Assembly (NCBI GenBank): GCA_965153355.1 | Contig: OZ231127.1 | Location: 84,754,001 to 84,818,000 of the forward strand | Reading direction: 5' to 3' | Length of the DNA: 64,000 bases | Origin: Flaccisagitta enflata | Lineage: Eukaryota; Chaetognatha; Sagittoidea; Aphragmophora | Shown: positions 58,220-64,000 of the stretch, one piece after another | Layout of the letters: each line of letters starts with the position of its first letter | Position numbering within the stretch: position 1 is the first letter of the stretch | The notes under the pieces: generated by a model | The model's database searches: none | Told to the model about the DNA's origin: nothing | What the model saw: the letters and a program-made list of their open reading frames with translations, nothing else | Position numbers and translations under genes: made by a program

Positions 58220-58616
58220 AAAAATCTCAACTCATTGCTGGCAGAAATTGTGAACGGGAAAAGAAAAGCCTTTGGGGAAATCTTCTTCAAACGATATTTC
58301 TGGAAAAAAGAATTACCAATGGGGGCCTCTGAGTGGGGACTGCAGAAGCCCTTCAGAATCGCTTAAGAAGAGGTACAGAAATTGTTTTTGTTGTTATTTT
58401 TGTTGTCATTTTTTGTACCGTTGATGATGGTGATGGTGATGTCAGGAGATGGTGATGGTGGTTGTTGTTTTTGTTGTTGATAAGTGGGTCAGTCAAGCCT
58501 TTTGGAAAAATGTACCTTTCTCTGTCAGTCTATTTGTCTATCAAGCGGTCTTCCAGTCTTTCCATCTGTGTGTATCTTTTTGATTTTGACCTGACCGCAC
58601 ATTCTTTCTGTTTGTA
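58220..58616. other. Unique region with minor TTG and GATGGT words
   Basis: Small TTGTTG/TTTTTG and GATGGTGATG clusters near 58385-58475; otherwise unique. Confidence 0.6.
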
Positions 58617-59123
<507 letters not shown>

Positions 59124-59421
59124 GTCTGTTTTTTCTCTTGTCACTTTTCACAAACTCGATCTCTTATGATTTGAAGTATGTGTAACAAGTCATACCATTT
59201 TTTTGTAAGGCCTTGTACTTGTGATGCTTAAAAAAGGCGCGAAATCTGAGATGTTTTATACATTGGTGTTTTCTAACATTAGTGTTGCTGAACAAGTGGA
59301 ATTGAGTGAGTGCTGGTGACCAAATGTCATCAACTGCGTATGGTATATACGATATGCCTTATCCAAATCGATTTTTTTTCTTTCCGCCTATCTTTCTTTC
59401 TGTCTGGGCTCTTCGAAGATC

Positions 59422-59594
<173 letters not shown>

Positions 59595-59654
59595 ACCCAC
59601 ACACAGTCATTAAATTGCGTTTCTCTTTCCTGCCAAAACGTGATCGCCACTTGA

Positions 59655-60000
59655 TCACATCGTCGTCATCGTCGTCGTCATTGTCGTCGTCGACGTCGTC
59701 GTCGTCCTCGTTGTCATCATCGTCGTCGTCGTCCTCATCTTTCTCATCATGGCCAATGTCCTCGTCATCAACGCACTTTTATTTTTTTAAGTGCAACTGG
59801 TCAAAGACTCATTTTCTGATTTTATGGTTGACATCAACGTTGTCTTTTCGTTCATTTAGTTCCTCCTTCATCTCCACCTTCTCCTCCTTCTCCTTCTCCT
59901 CTTCCTCCTCCTCCTCCTCCTCCTCTTCGTCTTCAGCATCATCATCATCATCATGCTAACCATCATCATTCCTTTCATCTCCCTCATCATAACCATCCTC
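59655..60000. repeat. (TCG)n, (TCC)n and (ATC)n triplet-rich region
   Basis: Interrupted TCG/TCA triplets (59660-59770), TCC triplets (59865-59930), then ATC triplets (59936-60000). The minus frame would read poly-Asp, the plus frame poly-Ser. An ATC/ATT-rich unique region continues to about 60250. Confidence 0.85.
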
Positions 60001-60543
60001 CTAACCACTATCGTTATCGTTTCCCAATTTCCCACATCATTTCCACTACCATTATCTTTATCGTTATCATCATTACCATTATAATTATCGTTATCATCTC
60101 ATCTTACTCTTCATGATGTAAACATCATCGTCCTTCTCAGGGTTTACATCGCCAACAACTACCTCTCCATAGCTATAATATTCACTATCATAATCTCACC
60201 ATAATTCTCATTCCATTATCACCAAATTACCTTTATCTTTATCAACATCACACGCAAAATATATAATCAGAAAAAAAACTCATGATGGGCGTTATTGAAA
60301 AATACAGAGTAGTACAACGCAGGACAACCTAACTTGCAAGTTGGGTTTTATACCGCCGCATACCAAGGTCCATACCCCATTCGTCATGCGCAATGTACCA
60401 TGCTGCCCATGCGCCAAGCGTCGTACATGCAATTAATTGTTCTGTCTGGTGTTATCACGGCGTAGACAGTTTTCATTAGAGCTGACAGCGTGGTTTTGGA
60501 CCATAACTTATGGTCGTGGTGTACAATTGGTGACGGAGGTAGT

Positions 60544-60600
60544 CAGGTGGGCAGGTGGGCAGGTGGGCAGGTGGGCAGGTGGGCAGGTGGGCAGGTGGGC
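60544..60600 (+). repeat. 8-bp tandem repeat CAGGTGGG x7
   Basis: Seven perfect copies of CAGGTGGG. Bases 60250-60543 upstream are unique; several short frames there look equally plausible, so none is called. Confidence 0.97.
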
Positions 60601-60654
60601 GACGGTGGTAGGAGGTGATTGTTGTGGAAAATCATTGATTTAGGATGACTCTTG

Positions 60655-61075
60655 ATGATGGTTGTAGAAAGTAGTAGGTGATGGTGAGGGTATTGTGTGA
60701 CGGTGACAAGTGGTGAACTGGGTCGATGAAGGTGTTGTCAAGACAGTGGCAGACTTGATTAGAAATCGACTGTGATGGGTGTGAAAGTTGATAGGTGACG
60801 GTGATAGGTGACGGTGGTGAGGGTGAAAGTTGATAGCCTGATAGGTGACGGTGATGGTGGTGATAGTTGACAGGTGAGGATGAAAGGTGACGGTGATGGG
60901 GGTGAAAGTTGATGGGTGACTGTGATGGAGGTGATAGTGGGTGGGTGACTATGATGGAGGTGATAGTTGATGGGTGATTGTGATAGGTGACGGTGATGCA
61001 GGTGATAGTTGATTGGTGACTGTGATGGAGGTGATAGTTGATGGGTGATTGTGATAGGTGACGGTAATAAGAAAC
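60655..61075 (+). repeat. GGTGATAGTTGATGGGTGA minisatellite
   Basis: Degenerate tandem array of 'ggtgatagttgatgggtgac' and 'tgtgatggaggtgatagt' units. Similar in style to the 37485-38255 array. Confidence 0.9.
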
Positions 61076-61235
61076 GAGCAATTTAGAGTTTTCATTAAGG
61101 AGAGAACAAAAGTAATGTGAGTCTTTGACGGATTTGACAACTGTCAACCCTTTATGACCCAAAAACACATTAAAGGTAAGAATATTGTGTGCGTGACTGA
61201 CATACACTTATGTTGGCAATTGTAAAAGACAAATT

Positions 61236-61342
<107 letters not shown>

Positions 61343-61500
61343 GATCGTAAAGAACTTTGACAGCGAGTTATTGTGGCCATGTGGTTCACGAGATTCATGC
61401 CTAGGACCGGAAAGTGCTGGGATAAAACCGAGGACACACACACACATATATATACACACAAAGAACGTGCGCATTTTATATCGCTTTAACGATATTGGCT

Positions 61501-61659
61501 GAAGTGGAAGTCGGAGTCTGCAATGGAGTTACGGTCGTTGGCGCATTTGATGGTAATTTATGTGGTTGTGAAATGGCGCAATGGCCCGAATCCACGCTAA
61601 CGCGAGAGCTCGATCAGGAGGAAGGGGTTCATGAAGTTGATATACATACATCGCGCTGA
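61501..61659 (+). CDS. Weak candidate exon, 52 codons
   Basis: Reads EVEVGVCNGVTVVGAFDGNL, CGCEMAQWPESTLTRELDQE, EGVHEVDIHTSR, TGA at 61657-61659. The frame is open upstream for at least 12 more codons. Acidic and non-repetitive; no ATG at its start and no clear acceptor. Family not recognised. Bases 61660-61914 beyond are unique. Confidence 0.2.
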   Translation, partial: EVEVGVCNGVTVVGAFDGNLCGCEMAQWPESTLTRELDQEEGVHEVDIHTSR

Positions 61660-61914
61660 GTAAATAACCTCTCGAGCGTACTTGGAAAGAAACGGCGTGG
61701 TACACATCTGTTTAGATACTTGTATGAGCGAGTAGTCGTGGGGAAAGGGGTGAAGGGTTGAAGGAAGTGAATAAAAATGCCTCGGGACTCATGCATCTGT
61801 GGCCAATGACTCATCATGAAGGTAAGAACAAACTGTTCACAGTTATACCAACTTTTAGCCAAATCATGCATCGGGCACTTTTCTATGAAAATTACGGTGA
61901 ATTTGCGGTTTTAG

Positions 61915-62010
61915 CGAATGCATGACCGATGGACGGATGAACAGACGGACGGACGGACAGACAGACGGGCGGACGGGCGGACACAGCCTATTGTAGAGAT
62001 GCGATGACGC
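61915..62010 (-). mobile_element. Family A3 5' fragment
   Basis: 'ggacggacggacagacagac', 'gggcggacgggcggacacag', then 'cctattgtagagatgcg', the complement of the A3 start 'cgcaactctataagaggct'. Confidence 0.55.
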
Positions 62011-62135
62011 ATTTAAAAATGTCATCATCCAATTGACAATTTATCTCAATATCTGATACGCGTGAATGTCTATTTATTATGTTGACTAATGACTAAAAGA
62101 AAAAGAAACAAAAAACAGTGAAACCTCAGCCTATC

Positions 62136-62270
62136 ATGACTGCACAAGTCGCATCCACCCCAACGTACGAAATGATAAATAATTCTTCTCATCCTCAACC
62201 TCCACTTGGATGGCAGCTTGTATATACAAAAGGGGGATGTTTTAGCGACGTTTCCTTCCTAACTCGATAA
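62136..62270 (+). CDS. Small ORF, 44 codons
   Basis: ATG-initiated: MTAQVASTPTYEMINNSSHP, QPPLGWQLVYTKGGCFSDVS, FLTR, TAA 62268-62270. Non-repetitive, with a reasonable amino-acid mix. Just upstream, 'cagtgaaacctcagccta' resembles a pogo-type terminal repeat, so it might lie within an old transposable element. A further ATG in strong context (aaATGGCG) follows at 62278. Confidence 0.22.
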   Translation: MTAQVASTPTYEMINNSSHPQPPLGWQLVYTKGGCFSDVSFLTR

Positions 62271-62395
62271 GACATAAATGGCGGAAAGAAGCGTTTTTTG
62301 CCTCACCAATTCCACTACTTCTTTCCGACTTCTTTTTTACCGAGACTTCCTTTATTTTTTTCCTTTCTATTTAAATTCTATCAGAATCTTTCGTG

Positions 62396-62600
62396 TTGTT
62401 TGTTTGTTTGTTTGTTTGTTTGTTTGTTTGTTTGTTTGTTTGTTTGATTGTTCGTTCGTTTGTTTGTTTGTTTGTTTGTTTGTTTGTTTGTTTGTTTGTT
62501 TGTCTGTTTGTCTGTTTGTCTGTTTGTTTGTTTGTTTGTTTGTTTGTTTGTTTGTTTGTTTGTTTGTTTGTTTGTTTGTTTGTTTGTTTGCTTGTATGTT
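62396..62600. repeat. (TTTG)n microsatellite
   Basis: About 205 bp of TTTG with TCTG and TTCG interruptions. Confidence 0.97.
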
Positions 62601-62779
62601 TCTTTGTTTGTATGTTTCTTTCTCTTTTCCTTTCTTCCTTCCTTTATTTCTTTCTCTTTCCGTTTTTCATCTCCTTTTTCCCGTCCTTTCATCCTTTTCC
62701 ACTTTTCTTTCTCCAACTTTCTAGTCTGTCTATTTCTTTTCACGCCCTTCCTGATTTACTCCTTCCTCCCTGTCTTGTC

Positions 62780-63232
62780 CCCTCCTTCTTTTCTTCTTCT
62801 TCTTCTTTTTCTTTTTCTTCTTCTTCTTCTTCTTCTTCTTCTTCTTCTTCTTCTTCTTCTTCTTCTTTTTCTTCTTCTTCTTCTTCTTCTTCTTCTCCTT
62901 TTTCTTTTTCTTTTTCTTTTTCTTTTTCTTTTTCTTCTTCTTCTTCTTCTTCTTCTTCTTCTTCTTCTTCTTCTTCTTTTTCTTTTTCTTTTTCTTTTTC
63001 TTTTTCTTTTTCTTCTTCTTCTTCTTCTTCTTCTTCTTCTTCTTCTTCTCCTTCTCCTTCTCCTTCTCCTTTTCCTTTTCCTTTTCCTTTTCCTTCACCT
63101 TCTCCTTCTCCTTCTCCTTCTTCTTCTTCTTCTTCTTCTCCTCCTTCTTCTTCTTCTTCTTCTTCTTCTTCTTCTTCTTCTTCTTCTTCTTCTTCTTCTC
63201 CTTCTTCTTCTTTTTCTGCCTCTCTTTTTTAG
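62780..63232. repeat. (CTT)n/(CTTTTT)n/(CTTCTC)n tract
   Basis: Alternating blocks of CTT, CTTTTT and CTTCTC/CTTTTC over about 450 bp. Multiple open frames (Ser, Leu/Phe; Lys/Glu on the other strand) are repeat artefacts. Confidence 0.97.
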
Positions 63233-63304
63233 TCGCTGACAAATTGTTGTTTATGTTTTTGCATTTGTCTCCGGATTTCTTCTCCTTTTTCCTTCACGCT
63301 GAGA

Positions 63305-63835
63305 TTTGCAAACGGCATTCCTGCCATTCAGAGCACCAAAATTGCCATTCCTACTTTTGAGAGCACCAATATTGCCATTTCTGCCATTCAGAGTACCAAA
63401 ATATTCAGTGCATCAAAATTGCCATTTCTGCCATTCAGAGTACAGAAATATTCAGTGCATCAAAATTGCCACTTCTGCCATTCAGAGTACCAAAAAATTC
63501 AGTGCATCAAAATTGCCATTTCTGCCATTCAGCGCACCGAAATTGCCAGTCATACTATCCATGGCACCAAAATCGCCATTCCTTTCATTCAGTGCACCAT
63601 AATTGTCATTCCCTCAATTTGGAGCCTCAAAATTGCCATTGCCATTGCCACTGCCATTGTCCATTCAAAATTGGCAAATAAGCATAATCAGCTATGCTTG
63701 TCATACAGAAACCAAAAATTGTCATTTCTGCCATTGAGAGCCTGAAATTGCCAGACCTGCCATTCAGAGCTTCAAAAATTTCTCAGATTTGTCATTCTGG
63801 GTCCCAAACTGCCATTTTTGTTGCTGCCATTCCGA
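63305..63835 (+). repeat. AATTGCCATTCCTGCCATTC minisatellite
   Basis: Degenerate units of 27 or 54 bp ('attgccatttctgccattca', 'gagtaccaaaatattcagtg', 'catcaa'). Best preserved at 63375-63530, decaying towards both edges. The final 165 bases of the window are unique. Confidence 0.9.
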
Positions 63836-64000
63836 GCTTGGAGTAACTATTGATAGTCTCGCCATCAATTTTTCAAACAGCTGCCAAACATATTCGCCTC
63901 TTTGCTTTTTGCCATTACTTTTAATGGGCAAATATAAAACACCGTTTAGATCGCAGTGGATGCATTATCGATTGAAGGATCTGTTGCGTGGTGCCACCTA

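Noticed and set aside
62381-63242. Long Cys/Leu/Phe/Val and Lys/Glu frames at the 3' end
   Set aside because: Generated by (TTTG)n and (CTT)n arrays.

Overview
The window looks like nuclear DNA of a gene-poor, repeat-saturated eukaryote. There are no operons, no ribosome-binding sites and no long intact genes. The bulk is very long simple repeats (di-, tri-, tetra-nucleotide), complex minisatellites and dozens of non-autonomous transposable elements. The few protein-like stretches are short, lack start codons and are often bounded by GT/AG-type splice consensus. I cannot name the species. No rRNA gene, intact tRNA gene, transposase, reverse transcriptase or other recognisable enzyme is visible.

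Recurring element families are named here for convenience. Family A (subtypes A1, A2, A3) starts with a palindromic hairpin (AGTCGCGTGCACGCGACT in the best copies), then an expanded GGTCGGT/CCGTC array, then a conserved tail; in A2 the middle is replaced by different tandem arrays. Family B has inverted ends beginning TAGTCGCAAAAGCG, a very stable GGCCCC-GAA-GGGGCC hairpin, and a core of about 20-bp 'CCCAGCCTCAAGGC'-type repeats; a sister form, B', uses a 'CCTCTCAGGCCTGAAATCTG' core. Family C is a 220-340 bp element made of degenerate CGCTC/GCTCACTC words with GGGCGTGTTTC-type ends. Family D has Ac/hAT-like TAGGGATG ends. Family E has pogo/Tigger-like CAGTTGA ends with TA target duplications.

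Layout. 1-3 kb: A fragments, a B copy, a GC-rich patch and a foldback element containing tRNA-like A and B boxes. 3-9.5 kb: TTG, GA and CT tracts, the first D and C elements, and a 1.6-kb homopurine minisatellite with a 33-base N gap. 9.7-20 kb: A, B and B' copies, long TG, CTT and CTGT arrays. 20-27 kb: an A2 pair in opposite orientation, a compound 57-bp/GAT minisatellite and a 1.6-kb ATACTTAC array. 27.2-33.7 kb: a 6.5-kb palindromic composite holding nested B and B' elements and a 1.95-kb hAT-like foldback with an 8-bp target duplication. 33.8-45 kb: a further foldback, E elements, a proline-rich ORF with an in-frame TAG, several exon-like fragments and a mariner-like MITE inside an A2 element. 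45-51.9 kb: minisatellites and CAA, TTG and CA tracts. 52.2-55 kb: a 2.75-kb hAT-like foldback with a B' element at its centre. 55-64 kb: exon-like fragments, two small ORFs between inverted C elements, one minus-strand ORF with an Arg-Glu tail, and more minisatellites.

No pathway can be reconstructed. The biological story is the mobile-element ecology: at least three foldback palindromes, elements nested in one another, and two element families that carry interchangeable tandem-repeat arrays between conserved ends, as described for Helentron/DINE-1 and bivalve 'pearl' elements.
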